19,257 bases of DNA, taken from positions 1 to 19,257 of the forward strand of contig JAIOSY010000128.1 in NCBI GenBank assembly GCA_021107375.1, in the 5' to 3' direction. Shown here piece after piece: positions 12,535 through 19,257 of this stretch. A program made the position numbers and the translations under genes. The first letter of the stretch is position 1. Each line of letters starts with the position of its first letter. The stretch comes from Sulfurimonas sp. GTDB taxonomy: Bacteria; Campylobacterota; Campylobacteria; Campylobacterales; Sulfurimonadaceae. Under the pieces are notes generated by a model. That model saw only the letters and a list, made by a program, of their open reading frames with translations, had not been told where the DNA came from and made no database searches.

Positions 12535-14065
12535 ACTCAATTGTTGCAGGTGGTTTAGATGAAATATCATAAACAACACGATTAATTCCATCAACTTCGT
12601 TGATAATTCTTCTACTTATTCTTTCTAGTAAATCATGTGGAAGATGTGCAAATGTTGCTGTCATTCCATCAACGGCTTCAACAACTCTTACACAAACAGT
12701 GTTATCATAAGTTCTGTTATCACCCATTACACCAACAGATTTTACATTTAGTAAAACTGCAAATGCTTGCCAAGTTTTAGCGTAGTATCCACTAGCTTTT
12801 AACTCATCAAGTAAAATAACATCAGCTTCTCTTAGAAGTGTTAAATCAGGTACATTAACATCACCCATAATACGAATCGCAAGTCCTGGACCAGGAAATG
12901 GATGACGGTTAATCATACCCTCTGGCAGACCTAACTCTAAACCAATTTTACGAACTTCATCTTTAAACAGTTCACGAAGTGGCTCGATTAACTCAAAGTC
13001 CATCCAATCTGGTAAACCCCCAACATTGTGATGAGATTTAATAACCTCAGATGGTCCATTTACAGAGATAGACTCGATAACATCGGGGTAAAGAGTACCT
13101 TGAGCAAGAAACTTAATCCCATCATGTTTTTTAGCCTCTTTTTCAAACTCTTCAATAAAAGTATGACCGATAATTTTTCTTTTCTCTTCTGGGTCTGAAA
13201 TACCTGCTAGTTTACCAAGAAAGTTATCAACAGCATCAACAGTGATAAGTGGAGTTTTCAAGTTGATTTTAAAAACCTCTTCAACTTGTTCTCTCTCACC
13301 TTTTCTTAAAAGTCCATTATCAACAAAAACTGGAATTAACTGATCTCCAATCGCTTCATAAAGCATAGCAGCAACAACAGAGCTATCAACCCCACCACTT
13401 AAACCACAAAGAACTTTACCAGTTCCCACTTTTTCACGGATGATTTTAATTTGCTCTTTAAGAAAATGCTCCATTTTCCATTTCTCAGTTACTCCACAAA
13501 TATTTTTTGCGAAGTTTCTAAGCATTAGATAACCCTCTTCTGAGTGTTGAACTTCTGGGTGAAATTGCATTGCATAAACTCTTTTTTCCTCATTTGCAAT
13601 AGCAGCATATGGAGAATTAGCTGAAGTTGCTATTGGAGAGAAACCATCAGGAAGAACATCAACTTTATCTGAGTGTGACATCCAAACTATGCGATTATCA
13701 TCACAATCTGCTAACAGTGGAGATTGTGTTTCTAGTTTTAACTCAGCTTTTCCATACTCATGATGAGATGAACGGATAACACTCCCACCAAAATCTACAG
13801 CAATTCTTTGCATACCATAACAAATTCCAAGAACTGGTATATCCATAGAGTAAACACCTTGATCTACTTCATAAGCATCTTCATTATAAACAGAAGATGG
13901 ACCACCACTAAGGATAAGACCTTTAGGATTTTTTGCTTTAATCTCATCTACAGAAGTATGATAAGGTAAAATCTCACAATAAATTTTATCTTCACGAAGA
14001 CGACGAGCTATAAGTTGAGTGTATTGAGAACCGAAATCTAAAACTATGATGCTAACATTTGTCAT
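12527..14065 (-). CDS. guaA: GMP synthase (glutamine-hydrolysing)
   Basis: Converts XMP to GMP using glutamine and ATP. From ATG 14065 the product is 512 residues. The class I amidotransferase domain (about 1-190) has the nucleophile Cys82 in GICYGMQ and the catalytic pair H169/E171 in QFHPEVQ. The ATP pyrophosphatase domain has the P-loop SGGVDSS at 223-229. The C-terminal dimerisation domain ends with [10 protein letters not shown], a family invariant. The longer frame reaching 14113 has no homology before [17 protein letters not shown] nine bases upstream of 14065 supports this start. hemD follows directly, a pairing of purine and tetrapyrrole genes without obvious pathway logic. Confidence 0.97.
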   Translation of the reverse strand: MTNVSIIVLDFGSQYTQLIARRLREDKIYCEILPYHTSVDEIKAKNPKGLILSGGPSSVYNEDAYEVDQGVYSMDIPVLGICYGMQRIAVDFGGSVIRSSHHEYGKAELKLETQSPLLADCDDNRIVWMSHSDKVDVLPDGFSPIATSANSPYAAIANEEKRVYAMQFHPEVQHSEEGYLMLRNFAKNICGVTEKWKMEHFLKEQIKIIREKVGTGKVLCGLSGGVDSSVVAAMLYEAIGDQLIPVFVDNGLLRKGEREQVEEVFKINLKTPLITVDAVDNFLGKLAGISDPEEKRKIIGHTFIEEFEKEAKKHDGIKFLAQGTLYPDVIESISVNGPSEVIKSHHNVGGLPDWMDFELIEPLRELFKDEVRKIGLELGLPEGMINRHPFPGPGLAIRIMGDVNVPDLTLLREADVILLDELKASGYYAKTWQAFAVLLNVKSVGVMGDNRTYDNTVCVRVVEAVDGMTATFAHLPHDLLERISRRIINEVDGINRVVYDISSKPPATIEWE

Positions 14066-14167
14066 TTGAAATGCCTTTAAAAAAATAGGATAATTAATAT
14101 TGAAAGGATACACTAAATTAGATTAATTTTTGATTTGGAATTTAAAGGTTTAAAAGGAGAGCATACA

Positions 14168-14188
14168 TTCCCACGCAGAGCGTGGGAA
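14168..14188 (-). repeat. REP-like GC-rich hairpin after nhaD
   Basis: A 9-bp perfect stem TTCCCACGC / GCGTGGGAA (three-base loop), flanked on the minus strand by CTCG and TG. Its G+C stands out from the AT-rich spacer. The word GTTCCCACGCTCTGCGTGGGAA resembles a REP-type repeat I recall as scattered through many proteobacterial genomes, usually mobilised by RAYT transposases. It lies 15 bases after the nhaD stop and could also stabilise that transcript's 3' end; no T run follows. Confidence 0.6.
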
Positions 14189-14203
14189 CGAGTTTAAAAT
14201 AAG

Positions 14204-15583
14204 TTAGCGTTGAATATAAAGACCTAACATTTCATACTGAACATACCAAACAAGGACAGATACTACATAACCCACAAGGATAGCCCAAGAAAATTTCATA
14301 TGAGCACTAAAAGTATAAATACCTTTTAGTTTTCCCATTACACCAACACCAGCAGCAGAACCAAAAGAGATTAAACTACCACCAACACCAGCAGTTAGAG
14401 TAACTAACATCCACTGAGCTAAAGGTAAATCTGGACTTGCTTTAAGTACAGCAGACATAACTGGAACATTATCGATTAGAGCTGATAAGAAACCAACACC
14501 AACATTCACATAAGTTGGATCAAACATATCATAAAGTTTAACTGCGTGACCTAAGAAACCTGCAAAGTGTAAAGCACCAACAGCAGCTAAGATACCGAAG
14601 AAAAATAGTAGTGTGTCATTTTCAATTTTTGAAACAGATTTATAAATTTCAATATCATGATCATGATATTTTTTAAGAGTATATGCATAAAGTTGTAAAA
14701 GTGAAAGACCAAATAACATTCCCCACATCGGAGGTAAGTGCATTAGTTGTTTACCTAAAACAGCTGAAGCGATTGTAAATATACCTAAAAAGATGATAAC
14801 CTTACCACCATGGTGAATATGAACTGGCTCTGCATTCTCAACTTTCGCTGGAGTTCCCTCTGGAACAAAGCGAGAAAGAAGAAAACCTGTAATACCCCAA
14901 CCAAGGATAGAAGCAGGAAAAAGGAAAAGAAAGTCAACAAAAACACCCTTACCAGCTGACCATGCCATTAAAGTTGTGATATCACCAAACGGAGACCATG
15001 CACCACCAGCATTTGCTGCAACTACGATATTTATAGCCGCAGGAACTAAAAATGCCTTATTATCTCTTTCAATTGTAATTAAAACAGTTGAAAGTATAAG
15101 TGCCGTTGTTAAGTTATCTGCAACTGGAGAAAGGAAAAATGCGATAAAACCAGTTACCCAAAACAATTGTTTATAGTTATATCCAGCTTTTAATAACTTC
15201 TCTTTAAGTGCATCAAAAACATTTCTCTCAATAAGTGCTTCGATAAATGTCATCGCAACAAATAAGAAAAAGAAAATCTCTGCAATCTCTAAGATAAGGT
15301 GTGCAATTTCAGTATCAAATGCACCAAAATCTAAACCATTTACAGCATAATATCCACCAAGTAACATAAATAAAAATGTACCTGTAAATAAGGCTGGTTT
15401 AGCTTTATTTATATGGTATTTTTCCTCTGCAGCGATAAAATAATACCCAACCACAAATATAACTAACAACAACCAACCAAATGGTGTAGTTGCTAAATCA
15501 ACTGCATGACCTGCCTCATGAGCAGATGTAGTTGCAAATGCAGCTACACTTGTTACTCCAAGTAACGATAAAATCTTTAACAT
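14204..15583 (-). CDS. nhaD: NhaD-type sodium/proton antiporter
   Basis: Exports Na+ (or Li+) in exchange for protons across the inner membrane. The 459 residues are mostly hydrophobic, with about 12 helices and family landmarks: SPVADNLTTALI (about 152-163), NAGGAWSPFGDITT (about 190-203) and SALIDNVPVMSAVL in the second half, where the acidic and Asn residues fit ion-binding roles. A short His-rich hydrophilic loop (PVHIHHGG) and a second one (KKYHDHD) lie mid-protein. The N-terminal helix may be a signal-like segment. Its ATG overlaps the nadB stop (ATGTTAA) and is preceded by AGGAG six bases upstream. It fits a marine or saline lifestyle. Being last in an NAD-biosynthesis operon has no obvious pathway reason. 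Confidence 0.93.
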   Translation of the reverse strand: MLKILSLLGVTSVAAFATTSAHEAGHAVDLATTPFGWLLLVIFVVGYYFIAAEEKYHINKAKPALFTGTFLFMLLGGYYAVNGLDFGAFDTEIAHLILEIAEIFFFLFVAMTFIEALIERNVFDALKEKLLKAGYNYKQLFWVTGFIAFFLSPVADNLTTALILSTVLITIERDNKAFLVPAAINIVVAANAGGAWSPFGDITTLMAWSAGKGVFVDFLFLFPASILGWGITGFLLSRFVPEGTPAKVENAEPVHIHHGGKVIIFLGIFTIASAVLGKQLMHLPPMWGMLFGLSLLQLYAYTLKKYHDHDIEIYKSVSKIENDTLLFFFGILAAVGALHFAGFLGHAVKLYDMFDPTYVNVGVGFLSALIDNVPVMSAVLKASPDLPLAQWMLVTLTAGVGGSLISFGSAAGVGVMGKLKGIYTFSAHMKFSWAILVGYVVSVLVWYVQYEMLGLYIQR

Positions 15584-17028
15584 TCTTTCTCCTGTATAAT
15601 TGTGTGAACTCCAACAGATTTATCTCTAGCCAAAGCTGAAATAACAATCTCTCTTGCCGTAAGTAAACGAAATTTCAATAGTTTACCTACATTTTCTTGT
15701 AAAAGAGCATTAATTTTACTTAAAGCCTCATTTAATCCACTTTTTGTACGAACAATTGAGACATTTTCCCACATTATTTTACGAAGTAGATTTTTTTTAA
15801 CTTTATCAGCTTTTAAACTCATAACTTCATCACTAACTTCAAACTGGACAAACTCTTTGATATGTGGATTATTTAAAATATCATCAACTGCATTTTTTGC
15901 AAAAACTAAACCCTCTAAAAGTGAATTTGAAGCAAGACGATTGGCTCCGTGAACTTTAGTTGAAGCGACTTCACCAATAGCATAAAGATTTTTTACACTT
16001 GGTACTCTACCATTTAGGTCACTTTTTATTCCACCGATAGCATAATGAAAAGCTGGAGAAATAGGAACTCTTTGCGATGGAACATCATAACCCAAGTCTT
16101 GCAAATTTTTATAAATATTTGGAAATCTATTCATAAAATATTCATACTCAAAATTTGCCATACTAAGATAAATCTGCATCCCAGTTTTTTTAGAATAATC
16201 ATAAATAGATTTACTTACAATATCTCTTGAAGCAAGTTCCCCTCTCTTATCATAATCAAACAAAAATCTTTTTCCATTTTCATCTTCAATGGTAGCACCC
16301 TCACCTCTTAGTGCTTCAGTGAGTAACATTTTTTGAGCATTTTTAGAATCTACATAAACAGTTGGATGAAACTGCATCATCTCCATTCTCTCTAACTCTA
16401 TACCCTTCATCACACAAAGACCTTGCATATCAGCACTAATACACGGTGCATTCGTATGATACTCATAAAGTGAGCCAACTCCACCACTAGCAATTATCAC
16501 ATCTTTTGCATAGATATTTCTACTCTCTCTATGGTCAAGCACGGTAACACCATAACACTCACCATTTTTTATAAGTAAATCAACTACTCTTGTATTTGAA
16601 AGTTGGGCATGTGGATTGTTTTTTAGCAAAAAATGATGCATATATCTACCAGTAGCATCACCACCAGCATGTAAAATCCTCTCACAAGAGTGAGCAGCTT
16701 CTTTTGTATAAAGGAGATTTCCCGCCTTGTCTTTGTCAAATTCAAATCCACGTTCAATAATATCATCAATAACATCTCGTGAATTTTTACTCATCTCATT
16801 AACTGCTGCGTCACAACAAAGCCCATCACCTGCATTTAAAGTATCTTCTATATGCAAAGGAACATCTTTTTCATCTACTGCTAAAGCGACTCCACCTTGA
16901 GCATAAAAACTATTGCATTTAAAAGTTTCTCTTTTATTTATAACAAGAACTTTTTTATCTTTTGGCATGTGGATTGCAGCATAAAGCCCTGCAACTCCAG
17001 CTCCAATTATAATCACATCATAATGCAT
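15577..17028 (-). CDS. nadB: L-aspartate oxidase
   Basis: Flavoenzyme for the first step of de novo NAD synthesis: aspartate to iminoaspartate. The 483 residues contain the FAD-binding start DVIIIGAGVAGLYAA (4-18), NSFYAQGGVALAV (39-51), the substrate-site patterns MMQFHPT and LRGEGA, HYAIGGI, and the C-terminal FAD motif IGEVASTKVHGANRLASNSLLEGLVFA. The shorter-than-usual C-terminal region is the helical domain ending VGVHTIIQEKEC. Fumarate reductase or SdhA is excluded by length and by the aspartate-oxidase type NRLASNSLLEG. The start ATG overlaps the stop of the lipoprotein gene (TAATG). Two exact motif copies lie in it (PHA and HMP) and one decayed copy (15858-15867). Confidence 0.95.
   Translation of the reverse strand: MHYDVIIIGAGVAGLYAAIHMPKDKKVLVINKRETFKCNSFYAQGGVALAVDEKDVPLHIEDTLNAGDGLCCDAAVNEMSKNSRDVIDDIIERGFEFDKDKAGNLLYTKEAAHSCERILHAGGDATGRYMHHFLLKNNPHAQLSNTRVVDLLIKNGECYGVTVLDHRESRNIYAKDVIIASGGVGSLYEYHTNAPCISADMQGLCVMKGIELERMEMMQFHPTVYVDSKNAQKMLLTEALRGEGATIEDENGKRFLFDYDKRGELASRDIVSKSIYDYSKKTGMQIYLSMANFEYEYFMNRFPNIYKNLQDLGYDVPSQRVPISPAFHYAIGGIKSDLNGRVPSVKNLYAIGEVASTKVHGANRLASNSLLEGLVFAKNAVDDILNNPHIKEFVQFEVSDEVMSLKADKVKKNLLRKIMWENVSIVRTKSGLNEALSKINALLQENVGKLLKFRLLTAREIVISALARDKSVGVHTIIQEKEC
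16605..16614 (-). repeat. CCACATGCC motif copy 7 (in nadB)
   Basis: Nine of ten bases (CCACATGCCC on the minus strand), read as Pro-His-Ala in NPHAQL. Confidence 0.75.
16963..16972 (-). repeat. CCACATGCCA motif copy 8 (in nadB)
   Basis: Exact 10-mer in coding orientation, read as His-Met-Pro in AIHMPKD. Confidence 0.85.
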
Positions 17029-17210
17029 TAGTTCTCTTTGCTACTCTCAACATCTACTTTTTTTACTGTAAACTCAACATTTTCATCACTAGCTGGTGCA
17101 TCTTCTAAATAATAAGGAGGGGCTTTATATCCACATCCACTTAAACTTAATAAAAACACTGTTATAATTAGCATATGAAAAATGCTACTCAAATAATTAC
17201 TTCTCTTCAA
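17028..17210 (-). CDS. LptM-like small lipoprotein
   Basis: About 60 residues: a basic, hydrophobic signal ending in a lipobox LSGC, then GYKAPPYYLEDAP and a short acidic tail. The mature start CGYKAPPYY resembles the CGxKGPLYxP signature of LptM (formerly YifL), a lipoprotein that assists LptD maturation. The match is short, so the assignment is tentative; lptD itself lies 7 kb away. I prefer TTG 17210 as start: it has GAGG six bases upstream (17220-17217) and supplies Lys-Arg before the hydrophobic core. ATG 17174 has no ribosome-binding site and no positive charge. With the TTG start it overlaps the divergent DUF721 gene by 36 bases. First gene of the nadB-nhaD operon. Confidence 0.65.
   Translation of the reverse strand: MKRSNYLSSIFHMLIITVFLLSLSGCGYKAPPYYLEDAPASDENVEFTVKKVDVESSKEN
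17163..17168 (+). promoter_or_regulatory. -10 element of a probable leaderless dciA-uvrC promoter
   Basis: TATAAT six bases before ATG 17175, placing the transcription start on or next to the start codon. It lies inside the lptM-like coding region on the other strand. No good -35 is visible. Confidence 0.55.
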
Positions 17211-17618
17211 AATAAACCTCAATTTTCTAAACTTTCTAAATTTAAATGTATCCAAAGAATACAATCTATGTTTATGCCTACATTTACAAGATTTGTAAAA
17301 TTTGCATATATTCAAAATAATACACTATTTTTTGTATTAAATCATAATGCTGGTAAACAAGAGTTTAATAATAATGTACAAAATATTAAAAGTGCGTTAA
17401 ATTTTCACATGCCAAGTGAATGTAGTGAAACTTTAGTAGAAGATATTAAGGCTTTTGTAACTCATAGCCCTCAAAAAAAGAAAATAGAAAAAAAAGTGGT
17501 AAAACAATCTTATATAGAAAGAGCTTCTGGAAAGGTAGAAGTAAATATACACGATGAAAAACTTAACACACTTGTAAAAAGCATTCAAAATATTATAAAA
17601 GCTAAAAATGAATCTTAA
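17175..17618 (+). CDS. DUF721 / DciA-like protein
   Basis: 147 residues with the DUF721 pattern: N-terminal helices (about 1-30), [38 protein letters not shown] (about 39-76) matching the beta-beta-helix in which the chain usually ends with 'hxxxLxxxxxxIxxxLN', then a Lys-rich linker and a C-terminal helix. DciA members act as loaders or operators of the DnaB replicative helicase in most bacteria that lack DnaC. Alternatives in the same Pfam family cannot be excluded. The ATG has no ribosome-binding site, an in-frame TAG lies six bases upstream, and TATAAT is only six bases away, so translation from a leaderless mRNA is likely. Its 3' end overlaps uvrC by 11 bases. Confidence 0.7.
   Translation: MKNATQIITSLQNKPQFSKLSKFKCIQRIQSMFMPTFTRFVKFAYIQNNTLFFVLNHNAGKQEFNNNVQNIKSALNFHMPSECSETLVEDIKAFVTHSPQKKKIEKKVVKQSYIERASGKVEVNIHDEKLNTLVKSIQNIIKAKNES
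17405..17414 (+). repeat. CCACATGCCA motif copy 9 (in the DUF721 gene, one mismatch)
   Basis: TCACATGCCA, nine of ten bases, read as His-Met-Pro in FHMPSE. Confidence 0.7.
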
Positions 17619-19257
17619 AACAAAAATCCAACAACTTCCACATGCCGCAGGTATTTACCAATACTTTGATAAAGATGAAAAACTTCTTTATATAGGAAAA
17701 GCTAAAAATTTATCAAATAGGGTTAAAAGCTATTTTAACTTATCTCAAGATTTACAAGCAAAAACAAATCTTTCAAGCAGAATTACTAAAATGATAAAAC
17801 AAACTACTTCTATGCACTATATAGTGGTAAATTCAGAACATGATGCTCTTATTTTAGAAAATTCACTCATAAAGCAGTTAAACCCAAAGTATAATATTTT
17901 ACTTCGTGATGATAAAACATATCCATACATTTATGTAGATAATTCTCAAGAATATCCTAGATATGAGATAACCAGAAAAGTTATTAAAAGTTCAAATATT
18001 AACTACTTTGGTCCCTACTCTATTGGAGCAAGAGATATTTTAGATTCTATTTATGAACTTTGTAAACTTGTACAAAAAAAAGGCTCTCTAAAATCAAAAA
18101 AAATATGTCTTTATCATCAAATAGGAAAATGTTTAGCTCCTTGTGAACTAGATGTTCCACATGCCAAATATAAAAAAGAGCTTGATTTAGCTTTAAAATT
18201 TATTCAAAATAAAAAATTACTTATATCTAAACTTGAAGAAAAAATGTTGTTTTATGCTGAAGCTATGAGGTTTGAAGAGGCTGGAGAGTTAAGAGATAGG
18301 ATAGAAAAAATCTCTCGTTCAGAGATTAAAAGTGAGATTGATTTTGCTAATGGAGAGAATTATGATATTTTTGCCGTATCTAATAGTCAAAGTCGTGCTG
18401 TTGTTGTAAGAATATTTATGAGAGATGGGAAAATCATCTCATCTTCACATGATTTTATACAACTAAATGAGGGTTATGATGAGGACGAAATTTATCAAAG
18501 AGTTTTACTTGATTTTTATGGTGAACAAAAACCTCCAATCATCGCTCCAATACTTTTGGCATGTGACTTCAAAGAGATGGAAATTATCCAGAAGCATTTA
18601 AGTGTAGTTTTTGAGAAAAAAGCTCAACTTATTTATCCTAAACGAGGTGATAAAAAACACCTTATAGAGTTAGCACTTTTAAATGCAAAAGAGCTTTTAA
18701 AGAAAGATATTTCAACTGACTCTAAAAAGCTTTTAAGTGAGCTAAAAGAGTTGCTATCGCTAGAGAGAATTCCAACTAGAGTTGAAATCTTTGATAACTC
18801 CCACATGGCTGGAGTTGCAACAGTTGGAGCAATGGTAGTTTATGATAACTCTAAGTTTGATAAAAAAAGCTATAGAACTTACCATCTTGAAGCAAAAGAC
18901 GAGTATGCTCAGATGAGAGAAACGCTAACAAGAAGAGTTGAGAGTTTTTCCAAAGTTTCTCCACCAGATTTATGGATAATTGATGGTGGGACTACACTTT
19001 TAAAATTAGCAAAAGATATTTTAGATTCATCTGCTGTTTTTATAGATGTTATCGCTATATCAAAAGAAAAAATTGATGCTAAATCTCATCGTGCCAAAGG
19101 TAAAGCAAATGATATTATTCATACAATTAATGAAAGTTTTAAACTCAAACCAAGCGATAAAAGACTTCAGTGGACACAAAATCTAAGAGATGAAGCTCAT
19201 AGATCTGCTATAACTTTTCATAAAAAAACAAAACTAAAGCTTGATAAAGAATCAAAA
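17608..19257 (+). CDS. uvrC: UvrABC excinuclease subunit C, 3' end missing
   Basis: Makes both incisions in nucleotide excision repair. 550 codons are present, open at the right edge; about 50 residues (the helix-hairpin-helix end) are missing. The GIY-YIG nuclease domain is at the N-terminus (GIY 15-17, YIG 28-30). Four cysteines follow the first domain with C-x14-C-x7-C-x3-C spacing (ending GKCLAPC), matching the iron-sulfur ligand set described for UvrC. Next come a UVR helix pair for UvrB binding ([23 protein letters not shown]) and the RNase H-like domain with [10 protein letters not shown] and LWIIDGG. The start ATG 17608 overlaps the DUF721 stop by 11 bases and lacks a clear ribosome-binding site, suggesting coupling. 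Three motif copies lie inside. Confidence 0.96.
   Translation, partial: MNLKTKIQQLPHAAGIYQYFDKDEKLLYIGKAKNLSNRVKSYFNLSQDLQAKTNLSSRITKMIKQTTSMHYIVVNSEHDALILENSLIKQLNPKYNILLRDDKTYPYIYVDNSQEYPRYEITRKVIKSSNINYFGPYSIGARDILDSIYELCKLVQKKGSLKSKKICLYHQIGKCLAPCELDVPHAKYKKELDLALKFIQNKKLLISKLEEKMLFYAEAMRFEEAGELRDRIEKISRSEIKSEIDFANGENYDIFAVSNSQSRAVVVRIFMRDGKIISSSHDFIQLNEGYDEDEIYQRVLLDFYGEQKPPIIAPILLACDFKEMEIIQKHLSVVFEKKAQLIYPKRGDKKHLIELALLNAKELLKKDISTDSKKLLSELKELLSLERIPTRVEIFDNSHMAGVATVGAMVVYDNSKFDKKSYRTYHLEAKDEYAQMRETLTRRVESFSKVSPPDLWIIDGGTTLLKLAKDILDSSAVFIDVIAISKEKIDAKSHRAKGKANDIIHTINESFKLKPSDKRLQWTQNLRDEAHRSAITFHKKTKLKLDKESK
17638..17647 (+). repeat. CCACATGCC motif copy 10 (in uvrC)
   Basis: CCACATGCCG, nine of ten bases, read as Pro-His-Ala in QLPHAAG, where other UvrC proteins vary. 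Confidence 0.75.
18157..18166 (+). repeat. CCACATGCCA motif copy 11 (in uvrC)
   Basis: Exact 10-mer in coding orientation, read as Pro-His-Ala in DVPHAKY. Confidence 0.85.
18557..18566 (-). repeat. CCACATGCCA motif copy 12 (in uvrC, one mismatch)
   Basis: TCACATGCCA on the minus strand, antisense to the gene, read as Leu-Ala-Cys in LLACDF. Confidence 0.7.

Noticed and set aside
12631..12640. AATCATGTGG in guaA as a motif copy
   Set aside because: Only seven of ten bases match and it codes the family-invariant LPHDLL segment of GMP synthase.
14066..14113. 16-residue N-terminal extension of GuaA
   Set aside because: It has no family similarity and spans the ribosome-binding site of the ATG at 14065.
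14976..15176. Plus-strand frame antisense to nhaD
   Set aside because: No ribosome-binding site or recognisable domain; it mirrors the codon pattern of a clear NhaD coding region.
17175..17315. Longer 95-residue version of the lipoprotein starting at 17315
   Set aside because: The extra N-terminal 35 residues are basic and lie antisense to the DUF721 gene; the TTG at 17210 with GAGG gives a standard lipoprotein signal.
18801..18810. CCACATGGCT as another motif copy
   Set aside because: It codes the SHMAG part of a catalytic UvrC motif (FDNSH), which explains the resemblance, and it differs at two places.

Overview
The window is AT-rich (roughly two-thirds A+T by eye) and looks like chromosomal DNA of a Campylobacterota (Epsilonproteobacteria) member, probably a Sulfurimonas-like free-living sulfur or nitrate chemotroph. 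Pointers are the rpsF-ssb-rpsR cluster, an ATP synthase c subunit with a cleavable-looking signal sequence, a structured RNA upstream of purD, a periplasmic di-haem cytochrome c peroxidase beside a Tat-exported superoxide reductase-like protein, NhaD, and short tightly packed operons. The genus is inference; the phylum-level call is firmer. No phage, transposase, CRISPR array or obvious island is visible.

Layout. 1-681 (-): 5' part of a divergent polysaccharide deacetylase (YibQ-type) gene running off the left edge. 964-2314 (+): rpsF, ssb, rpsR, with a structured leader and a strong terminator. 2531-3999 (+): cytochrome c peroxidase and a Tat-signal superoxide reductase-like protein, likely a two-step periplasmic route from superoxide to peroxide to water. 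4128-4211 (-): tRNA-Leu(GAG). 4291-4605 (-): atpE. 4804-11561 (-): compact operon purD, RDD membrane protein, lptD, phosphoribosyltransferase-like gene, pnp. 11638-11840 (-): structured RNA with 6S architecture (the purD-RNA position). 11882-14065 (-): guaA then hemD. 14204-17210 (-): lptM-like lipoprotein, nadB, nhaD. 17175-19257 (+): dciA-like DUF721 gene and uvrC, cut off at the right edge.

The most notable signal is not a gene. The 10-mer CCACATGCCA (reverse complement TGGCATGTGG) occurs eight times exactly, twice more as its first nine bases, and at least three more times with a one-base change or a two-base insertion. It lies in pnp, hemD (three copies), nadB, the DUF721 gene, uvrC and two intergenic sites. 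It is decoded in different frames as Pro-His-Ala, His-Met-Pro, Trp-His-Val or Leu-Ala-Cys, so selection appears to act on DNA rather than protein. Two copies form an inverted pair just after pnp, and another sits in the loop of an inverted repeat before purD. This is the behaviour of DNA-uptake sequences of Neisseria and Pasteurellaceae, and I know of no described uptake sequence with this core in Campylobacterota.

Other points of interest: a hairpin covering the hemD ribosome-binding site and overlapping the guaA stop codon; head-to-head overlapping start regions of the lptM-like and DUF721 genes, the latter apparently leaderless; and a lone REP-like hairpin after nhaD.
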